Below, piece after piece: positions 5,790 through 6,037 of a DNA stretch of 6,037 nt. The number at the start of each line of letters is the position of its first letter. The first letter of the stretch is position 1. The DNA lies in contig JAFYLV010000201.1 in NCBI GenBank assembly GCA_017556885.1, positions 1-6,037 of the forward strand, read 5' to 3'. Source of the DNA: Clostridia bacterium (GTDB taxonomy: Bacteria; Bacillota; Clostridia; Oscillospirales; QAMX01). The position numbers and the translations under genes are program-made. The notes under the pieces were generated by a model that saw only the letters and a list, made by a program, of their open reading frames with translations, searched no databases and was not told the DNA's origin.

Positions 5790-6037
5790 TTATTTTCTCA
5801 GTCCCTTGGGATAATGGTTCTTTGCGCGGCCGCCGGTGACCTTCGCGCCGCCGACGGTGCAGCCGGCGGTGGTGATGACGGCCCAGCCGTTTTCGCAGTC
5901 GACGGAAATCTCCTCGCCGTGCAGATAGCGCTCCAGCTCCGGGCTGTCGGGGGCAAGCTCGATCTTGCGTTTGAAGTATTTTCCCATGGCCATAAAGAAC
6001 TGATGGTGGGGCTGAATATAGTTTTTCCGCACCTCGC
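5790..6037 (-). CDS. rsmF: C-terminal end of an RsmF-like 16S rRNA (cytosine-C5)-methyltransferase, 5' part beyond window
   Basis: 81 codons and a stop are visible on the minus strand, open at the right edge. The segment HHQFFMAMGKYFKRKIEL, a PELERYLHGEE stretch, ENGWAVITTAG and the terminal GGRAKNHYPKGLRK match what I know of the RNA-binding C-terminal domain of Firmicute NOL1/NOP2/Sun-type methyltransferases (RsmF/YebU-like). These use SAM to make m5C in 16S rRNA. The catalytic domain with its cysteines is outside the window, so the activity cannot be checked. A GTG at 6032 could be read as a start giving an 80-residue protein, but the frame continues upstream and this domain normally ends a protein of about 450 residues, so I treat it as a fragment. 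It converges on upp, with the shared terminator between them. The family is fairly sure; the exact target base is inferred. Confidence 0.72.
   Translation of the reverse strand, partial: EVRKNYIQPHHQFFMAMGKYFKRKIELAPDSPELERYLHGEEISVDCENGWAVITTAGCTVGGAKVTGGRAKNHYPKGLRK

Overview
This is an ordinary chromosomal housekeeping segment of a moderately high-GC Firmicute. Third codon positions are rich in C and G, Shine-Dalgarno sequences are strong (AGGAG or GGAGG type), and the protein sequences look like those of gut Clostridia. The Oscillospiraceae/Ruminococcaceae neighbourhood is my best guess, but it is an inference from style and not from a database match. I find no mobile element, CRISPR array, rRNA or tRNA gene. 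I also find no evidence of an undescribed system; the points of interest are gene neighbourhood and regulation.

Layout: a divergent promoter region (about 3249-3433) splits the window into two transcription units. To the left, on the minus strand, lie pth (peptidyl-tRNA hydrolase, 3248-2613), a CPBP-family intramembrane metalloprotease (2598-1825), and a GH38 alpha-mannosidase (1806 to beyond base 1; its first 602 residues are visible). The gaps are 14 and 18 bases, so this looks like one operon read from a TTGCCC-17-TATACT promoter. To the right, on the plus strand, lie tsaE (3434-3883), tsaB (3889-4569), rpiB (4585-5025) and upp (5089-5718). Their gaps are 5, 15 and 63 bases, behind a TTGCCA-17-TATAAT promoter. 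A strong bidirectional hairpin terminator (5732-5769) closes this unit. Beyond it, the C-terminal end of a minus-strand, RsmF-like rRNA cytosine methyltransferase converges on the terminator from the right edge.

Functionally, most of the genes serve tRNA and rRNA. Pth recycles peptidyl-tRNA, TsaE and TsaB belong to the t6A37 tRNA-modification machinery, and the edge gene probably methylates 16S rRNA. RpiB (pentose phosphate interconversion) and Upp (uracil salvage with PRPP) form a natural pair, because ribose 5-phosphate is the precursor of the PRPP that Upp consumes. The protease and the mannosidase are the odd partners, and nothing in view ties them mechanistically to pth.
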